Positions 11,340-22,395 of a stretch of DNA of 64,000 nt are shown here, piece after piece; the first letter of the stretch is position 1; each line of letters opens with the position of its first letter. This stretch comes from Adiantum capillus-veneris (Eukaryota; Streptophyta; Polypodiopsida; Polypodiales; Pteridaceae), in contig CM043945.1 of assembly GCA_014529385.2 (NCBI GenBank), positions 148,229,241 to 148,293,240 of the forward strand. The letters run 5' to 3'. The notes under the pieces were generated by a model. That model did not search any database and was not told where the DNA came from. It saw nothing but the letters and a program-made list of their open reading frames with translations. Position numbers and translations under genes: made by a program.

Positions 11340-12640
11340 CAACTAGCTATAGGTTATTGCCTGGTTCCTGAGTTTTGCAAAGGGAGTCTTCAGGGGTTGC
11401 AACCACCTCCTCCCCCTCTGATTCAGATGTGTCATGGTCTGAGTTGTCCGACTCAATCCATTCCAATAACTTTGCCAAGAGGGAAAATATGTTATGGTTC
11501 TTTGGTCTCTGTTTGGCGTGTTCTCTCCTTGGCTGAGGGCCACTTTTCTTCCCTGAATCTTGTTGAGGGGGAGTGTTGTGAGTATTATAATTCTCCCTGT
11601 TGACTCCTTATGGATTCTCTTGAGAGGGATTCATGGGGCAGTTTAGGTTTAGGGAGGGTGAGGTGGAAATTTGATAGGGCATTCCCTAACAAAGTGGCCA
11701 GCCGCTCCACAATGAAAGAAACCATTAGGTAGGTACTTGTAGTTGATGGGTTGTTCCATGGATTCTCCATTGTCTGTAACTATAATGATGGAAGGTGGTA
11801 AAGGTTTTGATAAATCTATTCGATTAACAACTGGAGTGCCATGCTGGGTTAAACTCTCTCTGTGGTCTTCCCCCTAGGACTATATCTAATTTTTCTCCAA
11901 TGGGTCTCAAGTGATGGTGAAATTGGAGGGGGAGATTGGGTAACTCGACCTATACAAGGTAATTCTCCATGGATGACTTTTTGGGGCTGAAAGTTTTGGA
12001 CCATTTAAATAAACAGATGGGGGATGACCTTGATACCCAATGATCTAACTCAAAATTTTCCATTCTTAGTGTCTTAAACATGAAAATGAAATGATTTTTT
12101 GGAAGGGTGTGAATGATTCTACTTTGCATCCTCTAGTGCCCCATTGGTTTCTAACCCAAGATCTTAGGACTTCTACAGGTTGTCTAGGGCTTGCAACTAA
12201 TCCTATGAGGGCTCTTTCCTCAAGATCCTTCTCAATCAATGACAATGGGCTTACCTCCATTAATTCTTCCTGAGCCTTCTCCTGCCACATTTTGGCAGTT
12301 GCTGCCGAGAAGGGTTGGTGTAGAGTCCGGCGAGCACCAATCGGGAGCTTCCTGAGGAGAGCTTTGATTCATGTTTGGCGCTGGAGAGGCAGGGTTCTTT
12401 GAAAAGGCATGGTAACCAAATTTTTAGTTTAATGCCTCCTGCAATTGAAGAGAAATGTCACAAGGAAGATGCTGCAAGAGTTGCTATTCAAAAGTTCCTG
12501 ATAGGCTTGACAAAAAAGGAGGGGCGAGGGGGGGGGGGGGGGGGGGGGAGAGATGTTTTGGTGAAGCAATGACTTGTGGGGGAGTGGATTTGACGGATGC
12601 CATTGGTTACTCAAAGAGGAGATAATGGAGGGCAAGGACG
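11340..12640 (-). pseudogene. LINE ORF1, DUF4283 plus zinc knuckle
   Basis: Nucleic-acid-binding ORF1 of the LINE, broken by frameshifts. A likely start with MASVKSTPPQ is seen near 12600. The DUF4283-like part is at 12066-12290 (LEERALIGLVA..VEVLRSWVRNQW) and continues in another frame near 11900-11950 with VELPNLPLQF and GEKLDIVLG. A CCHC zinc knuckle follows near 11640-11700 as HCGAAGHFVRECP. Its first cysteine is replaced by phenylalanine, one base from TGC, so the knuckle has only C, H and C of the four ligands. A 21-nt G run (12528-12548) lies in the N-terminal coding part and reads as polyproline on this strand. Confidence 0.7.
12528..12548. repeat. 21-nt G homopolymer
   Basis: Uninterrupted G run in the ORF1 part of the minus-strand LINE, where it would encode proline on the minus strand. 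One of five long G or C runs in the window. Confidence 0.9.
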
Positions 12641-12746
12641 GTTGTGCCACCACCCCTGTACCTAGGGGGTGCCTTGCTCAAGAGACATGATAGGCTCAAG
12701 TCATCTTAAACCCTAAACCTAAGCCATAACTAATTGCTGATTTTTC

Positions 12747-13548
12747 ACAAACCGTAATTCAACTTGATTTTGAGAGAATAATTTTTAGAACGATAAGAAG
12801 TTGAAGAGCCAACTTCCAACTTCAAAGAAGCATTATAACAGAGTATTTATTTTCTTTTGTGATGACGATGGAGGTGTGGGTTGTTGGGGCTCTCTCTAAT
12901 TGGGTAGTCATGCCACCACTTTGTAAGTAGAACCAATTGTCTCTCTCTTTACAAACGCCCAGCTTAGGGTGAATACCAAATCCCCCTCGCTTAAGTTTTT
13001 CTCAATAGAAAAGTTTAAATGATTTCAAATCCTAAGAGTTAAATTATGTGCCTGCAATTTGGGGCAATACCTAGGGGGAATCTTACAAGGTGCTACTTAG
13101 GGAATTTGGTAGCAAAGGCAAACATTTTGTTTCAAGAGGTGGCAGGAAAGAAAATTAATCAAATTGTTTTGTTGGAACAAAACAAGATTCCATATAAACC
13201 TTAAGGGAAATGAAAAGAGAAAGGGATGGACACGGTTGCATCACACATAGGAAGAGGAGCGTGGCAACGGTTGCACGCGTAAGAGGCACATGGAGCCAAG
13301 GGGTCTACTAATGTGGAAGCTTGGAAAGTAGCACAAACAAAAAGACTAGGGGGTAGGGTGTGCATGTCTTTTTTCATTAATGAGTGTGCACATTTTGTAG
13401 ACGATGTGCTAATTTCGCTACATGTCTTGCTCAAGCACTCGTCTAGGCTCAAATGCAAAGGGTGAGGTTTTGATAGGTTTTGAGAAATCAAAGATTTCAA
13501 TGCATGGAATATTGTGATATTCCATACAATGGAAAGTGTAATACTCTT
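12747..13548. repeat. long direct repeat, copy 2
   Basis: Second copy of the block at 3995-5228, same orientation, about 8.7 kb away. It lacks about 360 bp present in copy 1; the join is at CATGTCTTGCTCAAGC (about 13421-13436). Just left of it (12706-12720) is CTTAAACCCTAAACC, a telomere-like motif too short to be more than a telo-box. The right-end palindrome (13505-13524) is altered but still pairs. Together with copy 1 it encloses both LINE remnants. Confidence 0.75.
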
Positions 13549-13564
13549 TCCCTCCCACTCTCAA

Positions 13565-13640
13565 AGCTTAGCAGGGCTTAAGGAAGAAAAGCATCTCTCT
13601 CTTGCTCTGAAGCTTAGCGGGGCTTAAGGAAGGAAGCAAG

Positions 13641-13679
<39 letters not shown>

Positions 13680-13690
13680 GCATAGCAAAT
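13565..13690. repeat. duplicated AAGCTTAGC(A/G)GGGCTTAAGGAAG phrase with (CT)n
   Basis: A phrase of about 50 bp is present twice (13565 and 13610), followed by about 17 CT units (13643-13676) and a third truncated AGCTCAGCAAGG. This looks like slippage-driven growth around a CT tract. Confidence 0.7.
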
Positions 13691-13904
13691 AGGTCGAAGC
13701 TCAGCAAGGTGTATCTCACTCTCTTTTGCGGAGAGGGAGCCATATCCGATCAAGAGTATAAGCAGTAAGAGGTGGATTTGGCAACACGGGGAAAATTTTT
13801 GCGAATGAATCATCATAATTAGACTTATGTTCATCAACATCGATCACCAGCGGACATTTTGAATCAGTGCAGGCTAAACTAATTTGGCCTAGATTTTGTA
13901 AACC

Positions 13905-13985
13905 AGAGCTTAAACTCCTCAAATCTACAATTAATCATGTTAATAGTGTTGTTAACAGCATCACCTTGGCTATTGTGCATCGGAA
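13905..13985. repeat. dispersed repeat block shared with 28548-28635
   Basis: GAGCTTAAACTCCT, ATTAAT, TTAATAGTGTTGTTAA and CACCTTGGC occur in the same order here and at 28548-28635, with moderate divergence. The orientation is the same. It may be a leader or LTR part of two related elements. Confidence 0.6.
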
Positions 13986-13989
13986 TCTG

Positions 13990-15300
13990 TTGGAATCATA
14001 AAATTTAGGACTTTTCCTCTCTTGACCTCATTGATGCTCCCCAAAAACTTCCCCTATTTTTAGGCTCTATCACACTTTGGTTGTCACACCGCCATGACAA
14101 GGCGCGTGAAACCTTGTGTAATGACCTGGTGGCAAGCTGCGGGTTTGAAGTCCGCCAAATTTGATGGGACCAGGACCAAAGGTGTGCGCCATGGCAAGTT
14201 GGAAAAGTTTCGCTTCTTTGTGGTGCTCATCTGAGTCTTCTCGTGCCCGCCACAATCTCCTCAATCCTCCTCTTTGCTGCCTTCGCGTTGTCTGCCCCCC
14301 ATCTCTCCTCTTTTCTCTCTCCCATTCACACACAGTAAACCTCCTTTTTTAAGCGGGCGGCCATGGGCTCAATTGGGCGGCCACCCCTTGGGTGACCATT
14401 TTCCTTGGTTTTATGGGGCACCACATTTGACATTCATATTGGCCAAGGCATTGCACCATATGTCATTTTTCTTTTATAGTAGCCCTCGGCTGACATTATC
14501 ATCATGACTTTTACTGCCCATACCAGCATCTTGAATATTGCCACATGCCTTTAAGATGCATGTATAGGTGATTGCATTTTCCGGAAGGTATTCCCTTCAC
14601 ACTCGGTTAAAGATACCAGCACATCCTAGAACGATGAGCAATAGATTAGCACAAAATCATCTGTTAACACAGTTGACAACTGACACACACTTTAACTTGT
14701 TATATCTTCTCGCCCCGTGTTTCGATTGATGCACAGTCACTTCTTGCTAACCCATATACTGAGTACTACCCTCATGAATCGTGTCAAGCTCCAAACAAAA
14801 AACCAAATGGCACACCGACCGAGACGATTGACCTGGCACAAAACTGCCCCCCAAGGAAATTTAATCTGGCGATATCTTGGTAACCGTAACTCTTGCTGAT
14901 CTGAAAAGACTGACGTGCTCCACAAAGTGAGCACTTTAGGCTCACGCATTCACTTCATTTTTGTCCCCTCAGCTGCAATTGCCCAATCCGGTACGGATCT
15001 GCGATTGACTCAAACTTAAAATTGCCATAACTTTTTCATTGTAGCTCCAGTTGATGAGCCGTAAAGACAAGCTGATAGAGCACTTCAAGCACTCTAATTA
15101 TAGATCATAATCTCTTGTCTGTGGTCACCTCAAGAATACTCATTTTTAGTATCATTAAGGCATCGATTGACCCTTTTAAGCCGCATCTGGCATACATTAC
15201 TCATAAAGGTAGCTTGTCATTAATCAAGTAAGCTTCAAATAAGCTCGACGTGCATCTCTTTGGTATCTTTCGTAACATGGGAGTGGAGCTGCACAACAGC
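13990..15300. other. non-coding stretch, possible LTR or leader of a gypsy element
   Basis: No coding signal. Phrases such as CCATAAC and GATGAGCCGT (near 15020-15065) also occur in similar form around 30250-30420, suggesting related long terminal or untranslated regions of gypsy elements, but no boundaries can be fixed. Confidence 0.4.
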
Positions 15301-15305
15301 GGATG

Positions 15306-15748
15306 TGTTGGTAAAATTACTGATGATAGAAGAGAGATGGATGCAAATGAAGCTCTAAGGTTTTTGCTCATTTGGGCATCAAGTTGGCTCTCACTACATC
15401 ATACAACCTAGAGGGCAATGGAAAAAGTGAAAGAGGGCATCTGCCTACTCTTAAGCTCTAGCAAAGGCATGCCAAGGGCATATTGGTGATCGGACCAAAA
15501 TTTTACCTTTTGCTTTATGGGCCGATTGTACTACACAGTTCTGTTACAGATTTTATGCCATTTGAGTTGATGTATGCGCAAAAACCCATTATTCCTACAA
15601 AGAAAGTAGTTATGTCTTGGACCATAATGCAATGGGAAAAAGGCATGACTAAGGAATATTTTCTTGCTTTACACATTTTCCAACTTGAGAGGTGTCAAGA
15701 AGATATCAAACAAGCTAAAGTAAAGCTTAAGGAGGCAAGGTTGACGAA
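15306..15748 (+). pseudogene. Ty3/gypsy integrase remnant, 5' part
   Basis: C-terminal half of a gypsy integrase core. TDDRREMDANEA matches the second catalytic-aspartate region. After a frameshift near 15366 comes GIKLALTTSYN..EGNGKSERGH, which holds the catalytic glutamate region (GNGKSERGH). It continues with HSSVTDFMPFELMYAQKP and LERCQEDIKQAKVKLKEARLTN. The reading is cut exactly at 15748 by the LTR of an inserted element and resumes at 20048. Stops (e.g. after PTLKL) make it a pseudogene. No RT or RNase H of this copy is present upstream. Confidence 0.85.
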
Positions 15749-16201
15749 TGTTGGGGTTCAAAAAACACATAAACCTCTCTCATACACATGCTCTCAAATA
15801 GAGAATAGATACTCACTCCATGATCAAACTTAGCAGAATCTCAGACATACAACTTCAGAGACAACAAAGAATGCACAAAAGAAACATAAGACAAAGTGGA
15901 GAACACCATATATTAGCTTTCCATTCATTGAACTTGTGCAAAATACAACTACAAGATGATAGCTATAACTGAAAAATAAGATGTTCTTGGCATAAAAGAT
16001 TAGACTTAGCAAAATCCGATCCAGCAATATTCCAACTCAACAAATACAAGACTCGATATTTGAATCAATAGTATATGACTCAACAATAAATTTGATTGAA
16101 CAAAAATCCGACTCGACAGAATTTTGACTTAGTAAAATTCCAACTCAGTAGAATTTGACTCAAAAATAATCCGACCCATCATATAATATGCAGTCTCAAC
16201 A
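15749..16201 (-). repeat. LTR (left copy) of the nested element
   Basis: 453 bp, begins TGTTGGGGTTCAAAAAACAC and ends GCAGTCTCAACA. It aligns over its length with 19678-20042. If the minus strand is sense, this is the 3' LTR. Contains a series of short CAACTCAG/GACTCAAC-like repeats near its right end. Confidence 0.85.
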
Positions 16202-16590
16202 CATGGTACATCTCAATGGTGGATTTTGTAGAAATCTCACTCAAATCCACATAACTCTTGAGCAAAAACATTCATAGGCTCTATTTCCATTTTTGCAACA
16301 TAGTTTGGATCAACCATTGATATTCAAGACTCTCCAATATCTGGATCCCTAACAACATCTAATTTTTGTCCTTCAGCCACTACGTCTAGAGTTTTTGCAT
16401 ATACTAAAATCTATTGCATTGAATCAGACCTAGACTTTTGCTGACCTGAAACTTGCTTTCCCAACTCTTTGGCTCTATACTCATGGATCTTAATGGCCTT
16501 CCAAACTTCTTGCATGCTCTCTACCATTTGTAGCTTACAACAATTGAAAGATCTCCCTTAGACATCAACACACCATTTACATCCGTCTCT

Positions 16591-19042
16591 TCATGCCCTA
16601 ATGCATGCTTCCTCAACTCCAACAAAGGTTGAAACCTTCAAAAATTCATTTTGAATTTGCAAATGTGTATTTTTGCTCTTGCTCTCCAATTGCTCTAGTT
16701 CAATCTGTACTATAATCTCCAAAGTTTGTGTCCACTCCTTAAACATACCAAGTGACATTTTAACTTTTGCCACTTCACTCGGATGTTGTGTCAAAATCTC
16801 TTGTAGCTCCTGTTTATGCTTCTCTTCCATAGATTCTTTCTTTGATTTCAGAATATCCATTAAGTGAGTTTATTCCTGCATCAAAACTTTAGATACACCA
16901 AAATCTGCTACCTACTGCATCTGAGTCTCTAGCTGAACCTATTGCATACTCATACAATCCTGCAAAACTACAAACATGTTGATAGCCATTCTTGCAACAA
17001 CATATACCTGTTCTGATGCCCCTTCAAAATTTAAACGTTTTGCCACCTTACATGTGCAATCTCTATCATTGTGCTCCATTTTTTGACAACATGCCAAGGT
17101 AGGGAACCTCCCAAATACAAATAATCCAAATTAGATAATACAAAATAAACTTATTGAGCCAAAATTCCATAAGAAATCCTCTACTCCAAAGATGAAGTGT
17201 AGGAAACAATTCCAACTTGGTGAAACAATTCCACAAAAACTCCAAAGGAACATTCTCTTTGAAATTCTGAGTATCCATTAACTTTCCATTTACAAAGTGC
17301 TTCTTTGTAGATTTCTGACATACCCATTGCTGCAAAACTGATTCACTTTCCATTGTTGTTGGATCTGATGTACTACCGCCTTTTCACTTTGTGGGCTTTC
17401 TGTCATTGCATTGAAAATTTCTAACTCCAAATTTTCAAAATCAGATCATCCTCCATATTTTTCAAAATCAGCTCTATATTTTTCAAAATCGGACCATCCT
17501 CCATATTTTTCAAAATCAGATCATCCTCCTGTATAAGTCCTCCTATAAAAGGCACATTCCACCTAATCCAATTGTTAAGTCCACTTAAAGATTCATGTAA
17601 TGCATTCTTCTTTGTCCAATTTGCAACTCCAAAATTTTCAACACATAAAAATCTAAATTTTGATAATCCGCCATCCACATCTAATAGTCCATCTTGTAAG
17701 AATCCACTTCTATTGTCTCATCATCTCTAAAACACACATCTTCCAACAAAAGTATGTTTGGATTGAGAACAACCTATCCCACATCAATTTTAGAAGGAAC
17801 ATTCATTGAAATTTCATCATTCTGCATTTCAAACATCATTGCATGCTCCACAAAACCTGTTAAACCTGTTTTATACTCCACAAAGACTTGGTCTTAACAT
17901 TGCTCCTGCTCAATTTGATCTATGAGACCCTTTTCTGATTCATCCCTATTTAGATTGGAACAACAATAAATCTACTTCTTCCAATTCTCTGCAACTGAAA
18001 CATATCCTTGCTCAATATCAACTTGTGACATCAAAATCTGTCCTTCAAAACATTCAAAACCAAAATTTTGATTCTCTTGATCATCCACAACATCTGGCAT
18101 AATCGTCTAATTTTTTGTCTGAATTCGCCAATCATCAAAATCAGCATCTGTAAACTCCTTTAATGTTCTTTCAGCACCTTTTGGTTGCATTTTCACATGC
18201 ACGGATCTTTTTGGTGGAGACTCCTCTTGAACCGATATGTATTCCAAAAATTCCTTCTCAACAAATCCGAGTTTAGGAAATTTTATTTCTAGCAATTCCT
18301 CCATTCATCTAATATCCACCTCTTCAAGTGAGCTTTGAATAACATGAACATGCTCATGATTATGTATGACATGCTTCTCCTCACAAATAGGGTAACAACA
18401 TTTTCCATATGCAAACAACATAAATTTAATAAATGGATCTTCCTCTTCCACTCCATGAGTATACTCTAGTGGTAGGGTAGGGGTATCTAGGAGCTCTTCT
18501 AAGCTCTTTTGGCCAACCTCTTTTTGCACCTCCTTCTCCTCCATGTTTGGTATCCCTACTTGGTGAATTATAGGATCCATCCTCCATCCATCATCATCAT
18601 CATCATCACTTGAATCCCCTTCAAAATCATTCTCATATGCATCCCTCAGCTCCTCATATGCTTTTTGCAACTTGCAAATCTTCTTTCTAGTAGAACATGA
18701 TTAATTCCTATCCCCTTTATGATCATCAAGCCATTCATATGCATTCTCCAAGTCATCTTCAAAACCATCTAACTTCTCTAAGGCTCTTTCCATATTGTTA
18801 TGGGAAGTTTCTTAATGCAATTTTTAGCTAATTTAATAAAGTTTTATGCACAAATCCACCATGCACCACTTCCTACAAGCATCTCTCTTTGAGCACTCAT
18901 TAACTAGACACGGACAATCATCCACCTCATGCTTCTTACTCATGCAAACTTCACATTTCTCTTTCTTTCTTTTACTCCCCATGGTGCTCACTTCAAATAA
19001 AAATAAAACAATCATGTTCAACCGACAAGATCGATGTACCAC
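16591..19042 (-). pseudogene. private CCHC, acidic and coiled-coil ORF of the nested LTR element
   Basis: Read on the minus strand, the first piece (18833-19042) has KKEKCEVCMSKKHEVDDCP, an exact CX2CX4HX4C zinc knuckle, with further cysteines behind. After a break comes RALEKLDGFEDDLENAYEW (about 18710-18800), then KAYEELRDAYENDFEGDSS with a run of six aspartates (18305-18670), then 18107-18304. Lower pieces hold a short LKNMEDxxILKN repeat (17421-17678), 17066-17353, and a lysine/glutamate-rich helix likely to be coiled coil (16591-16860). I know no family for the rest. The zinc knuckle suggests a gag-like or nucleic-acid-binding role; stops split it into at least six pieces. Confidence 0.6.
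17430..17530. repeat. short tandem repeat inside the nested element's ORF
   Basis: CATATTTTTCAAAATC(A/G)GA recurs about four times with spacings of roughly 24-30 bp, giving the LKNMEDxxILKN peptide repeats on the minus strand. Confidence 0.75.
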
Positions 19043-19677
19043 ACCAATCTGAGACCCATTAAATTTTCTAAACGGAGAGCCACGAATGCTATAGTTGGAT
19101 CCTCATAGTCCATTTAATTGGCTGCTTGAACTGATTGGGATATTCTAGTTTAGTTATGTATTTATATGTTTGGAAAAATTCAGTAAAAGATTCCATTCTT
19201 CAATTTGTTTGCTTTGATAGATCTGATTATCAATATCAAATTTAGCATGAAATTTCTCTATCTCATTTCAATTGTTCTTTTGTCTCGGCAAAATCAGCCA
19301 AATTTTTGCCATTTTGCACAGCATGAATCTGCAACACCTGGTCGAGTCTCTGTAACTTGAATATGCATCACTAATAGTAGAAAAATCTGAATTTTGTATT
19401 TGTAGCAATGCTTCTAATCATACATGATGGCTGAAACCCATCATCTTTGCTTCTCTTAAATTTCTACTCCTTGGTTTAACAATTTCTCCTTCAGGATAGG
19501 TTCTTGCATCATCACTCATGAAACACAAATACACACATCAGACACAATAGAAAGCGCAAGCACGACAAACTCATCAGGCACAACAAGCAAAACAGGAACA
19601 AGACAATTATCAAATGTGTTGGAGATTGTTAATTCCTCCCAAGTCAACATCAAATGGACTAGAAGGATCACCAAATG

Positions 19678-20042
19678 TGTTGGGGTTCAAGCAACACATA
19701 AATCTCTCTCACACACATGCTCTTATACAGAGAGTAGACATTCACTCCATGATCAGACTCAACAAAATATCAGACAGACAACTTTAGAGACATCAAAGAA
19801 TGCATAGAAGAAACATCATACAAACCGGAGGATATCTTACCTTACACAGAACTTGTGCTAAATATAATTGCAACATGATAGTTATAATTGTCCACCCAAC
19901 AAGATGTTCTTGGCATAAAAGATTAGACTCAACAAATCCAACCCAACAATATTCCGACTCAGCATTCGACTCAGCAATATCTGGCTCAGTTGTAAATTTG
20001 ACTCATAAAAAATCCACCTCAGCATTTAATATCCAGTTCTGA
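19678..20042 (-). repeat. LTR (right copy) of the nested element
   Basis: 365 bp, begins TGTTGGGGTTCAAGCAACAC. It lacks about 90 bp relative to the left copy and its terminal CAACA has decayed to CTGA. Many substitutions separate the two LTRs, so the insertion is old. Confidence 0.85.
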
Positions 20043-20047
20043 AAGAA

Positions 20048-20345
20048 TAAAACAGCATCCGTTGGAAAGCACAGACTACAATCTCATGCTATTAAAGATG
20101 GGGATTGGGCAATTCTTTATGACAATAGCTTGAAAAACTAGTACAATTTTATGCAAAAGATGGTTAAACAATGGTTTGGAACATATGTGGCAATTCATGT
20201 TTATGACAATGCAACATATAAATTATCTGACTTGTGTGAAGATCTCGATTCAGATCAACCTCAAAAAGATGATGATATGTATGCACCGGACTATGTGTCT
20301 GATGATGTTGATTAAGTGTAGCTGGCACACACTGAAGGCTATGCA
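20048..20345 (+). pseudogene. Ty3/gypsy integrase remnant, 3' part
   Basis: Continues the integrase interrupted at 15748: after NK, the chromatin-facing tail reads GKHRLQSHAIKDGDWAILYD, then WFGTYVAIHVYDNATYKLSDL. These are the typical KxxEGDWVL and W(F)GPYxV blocks after a gypsy integrase core. A stop lies after NSLKN. It ends in an acidic tail (DDDMYAPDYVSDDVD). The copia element inserted about 240 bp further on. Confidence 0.8.
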
Positions 20346-20578
20346 TGTTTAGTAGGGGTGGATGTCATGCACCTTCGTTTCCATGCTGGAAAAAAGAGTA
20401 GGACGCAGATTGTGCTTAATTAAAGTCTACATGATCAAGTCTTGGTAACAAGCTAGATTAACGCTAAATGTATTATAGATGCGGCTTTAAAGGGCCAAAA
20501 GTTATCTTGGTAATGCTAAACTATGGAAGTAATTGAAGCTTTTAGAAGTGGAAGTTTAAGGACTACAATTGTAATGCT
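20346..20578. other. gypsy 3' untranslated remnant
   Basis: Short non-coding sequence between the integrase tail and the copia element. It resumes beyond the copia at 25973. No repeat partner found. Confidence 0.4.
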
Positions 20579-20583
20579 CAAAG

Positions 20584-20795
20584 TGTTGGGTTTGCTGGCT
20601 TGTGTCATGCCGACCGTTACTAACTCACTTACAGTTTCTTTTTATCCAACTATATAGATAATACATTATGAGAGTCATACACACTATCTTGATATAGTGT
20701 GTGTTGTGTAGAAGGGCAAGGCTCACCCTCACCTGTGTCTGCATACTCTCTTCTCTCTCACACTCTCTCTTCCCACTCCTACACTCGATCCAACA
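20584..20795 (+). repeat. copia 5' LTR
   Basis: 212 bp, TGTTGGGTTTGCTGGC..CGATCCAACA, with TGTTG/CAACA ends. Contains the imperfect inverted repeat ACACACTATC..GATATAGTGTGT in its middle and a CTCTCTTCTCTCTC stretch near its end. Confidence 0.95.
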
Positions 20796-20816
20796 ATTGT
20801 TATTGGAGCTTTGGCT
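20796..20816 (+). promoter_or_regulatory. primer binding site, degenerate tRNA-Met type
   Basis: Immediately after the LTR the sequence ATTGTTATTGGAGCTTTGG matches the common copia context ATTGGTATCAGAGCTTTGG with three mismatches. Confidence 0.7.
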
Positions 20817-22140
20817 TCGCGACACATGGAGTGCTACAGAGAAGTGAGCTTTCAGCTATGGTGAGCTCGTTTTTGGTGGAAGCTTGAAATTGGTGAGAAA
20901 GCACCAGATCTATGCTCATGGAAGCTTGAGGGACATTCCCAAGCTTGAGAGGAGGGTGTATTGCAAGTGTGTATGCTTTTTTGCAGCCATACTTGCACGA
21001 AGAATGCAAAATTTCATTTTTGCAGGTCATTTTTCGGGCTTCAAAACATTATTGTTTGGGTAGCTTTTGCATATGGAATGCGATTTATGCAAGTTTAGGG
21101 TGTAATCAAGGGTTTTGGCACGCTTTGGATGCAATGATGATGTTTATTTGGATTGATTTTGACCTCTAAAATTTTTGCTGCAGCGACTATTTATTGTGTG
21201 TCCAAGATTTCACACATGGCTTGCTCTTGGATGTGAGAGTGGTATTGTCCGCAAGTTTGCTCACAAGTGGAAGAATATGATGTATGATCTTTGTGGTCAA
21301 ATGCTCATAGAGTTGGTAGCACTTGTTTGAGGTCCACTTGTGGCCACATACAGGAGATATAGTAAATATCTTGCCAATTTGTCTTCAGTTATGCGAGACA
21401 CTTGCAGGATACTTTGACACCTTTGTGAGCTAAATATTCAACCAATTGTATTGCTATTTGGGATGCTATTTTCATGCATACAGAGGGCTGAAATTCTCAG
21501 CCATACATAGCTTTACATGTGCCATATTATTGGTAGTGGTTGAATCTCAAATTTTGGTCATTTATGCATCAATTTTTGGCATAGTTTTCTTGACATCAGA
21601 CATGACACACAGGTTATCTTCTACGAGCATTTTGGTAGTGACTTTGGAACTTTATGCACACAAGTTTCATGCATTGAGAGCTTGGCATGGTCTATGTGTC
21701 TAGGTTGTTAGCAAGCTTGATCGACTAGACTATTATATGCACAGTTGATTCCAGAGTTGGGATTTGATGTTTTTTTTTAATCTGCCATATGCTATGGATG
21801 TCATGTACATCATTGATATTCTCTTTTGAGAGCGTTTCTTTGCAATATTTGACCACAATTTTGGTCTACATCTAGAGTTCTCAACGGCTAGGAGTTTTTT
21901 GGCATATTGCTTGTAGTTTTTTTGTGTTTTTTTGTGCACATATCCTGTGATTAGCAATGAGGATTGTACGTTATTTGTGGATACTACCATCGTACGCTTT
22001 TGTGGAGCCATATTTGACTTGTACGACAGTCCCGACCATTTTTGAGATTTGGTCCAGAAGATAGCCATTTTTGAGACTTGGCTATACGTTTGTTGCATAT
22101 CCTACATTGAGAGGGTCATGGTGAGGTTTTCTTGAGCTGG
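20817..22140 (+). other. copia leader/gag region without recognisable capsid
   Basis: In a copia element this region should encode the gag capsid. In all frames I find only short ORFs without the usual gag pattern. The sequence is repetitive in wording (GTGCAT, TTGCAC, TTTTTGGC) and may be a replaced or strongly decayed gag. Confidence 0.5.
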
Positions 22141-22217
22141 GGTATTCTCAAATGTGGAGATACTTTCGATGATATAGGTAGAGCTAGAGATCCCCCTTCG
22201 TGGCCTTTCTATGTCAG

Positions 22218-22320
22218 TCTCGTGGACGCTATAAAAATATTCAATGCCATTATTGTGAGATATATTGTCACATGAAAAAAGATTTTGATGCTTCGAAGCA
22301 TGATAAGGGCAAATGAAAAG
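22218..22320 (+). pseudogene. copia gag C-terminal zinc knuckle remnant
   Basis: SRGRYKNIQCHYCEIYCHMKKDFDAS corresponds to the usual CHYCGKxGHMKKDC knuckle (shown here as its short core CHYCEIYCHMKKDF). The fourth ligand, cysteine, is phenylalanine. A stop follows shortly after. Confidence 0.75.
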
Positions 22321-22395
22321 TAAAGGTAATGATTGTACAGAGGATAAGTCAAAGAGGATGTGGTTTTAGATTACTTTGATGTGTAGGATATCAAT

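Larger units (their letters stand above)
7250..12660 (-). mobile_element. decayed non-LTR retrotransposon (LINE, L1-like)
   Basis: Minus-strand order is ORF1 (about 12.64 to 11.34 kb), endonuclease (11165 to about 10.55 kb), reverse transcriptase (about 10.16 to 8.56 kb), and the C-terminal region (8398 to about 7255). This is the normal L1-clade order in plants, and the length of about 5.4 kb is near full size. Every domain is frameshifted or carries stops and the RT active site has lost an aspartate, so it is dead. Neither a poly(A) tail nor a target-site duplication could be fixed; a CT/GA array lies just beyond the 3' end. The whole element sits between the two long direct repeats. Confidence 0.85.
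15749..20042 (-). mobile_element. non-autonomous LTR retrotransposon nested in a gypsy integrase
   Basis: Two direct LTRs (15749-16201 and 19678-20042) start TGTTGGGGTTC; the left one ends CAACA, giving TGTTG..CAACA ends. The host integrase reads LTN before the element and NK after it, so insertion is certain. Flanking 5-mers are ACGAA (15744-15748) and AAGAA (20043-20047), one mismatch. The 3.5-kb interior has no protease, RT, RNase H or integrase. It encodes on the minus strand a CCHC protein with acidic and charged regions, so the minus strand is probably the sense strand. This matches a LARD or gag-only element mobilised by another element's enzymes. Clear PBS and PPT were not found. Confidence 0.85.

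Noticed and set aside
12706-12720. Telomere-like AAACCCTAAACC
   Set aside because: Fewer than two repeats; a telo-box at most, no interstitial telomere.
3995-13548. Direct repeats called as LTRs of one element
   Set aside because: No TG..CA ends, no target duplication, and the interior is LINE rather than LTR-retrotransposon sequence; kept as a direct repeat only.
14100-14165. Possible tRNA, because of a GGGTTTGAAGTCC T-arm-like word
   Set aside because: No matching acceptor, D-arm or anticodon stem could be folded around it.
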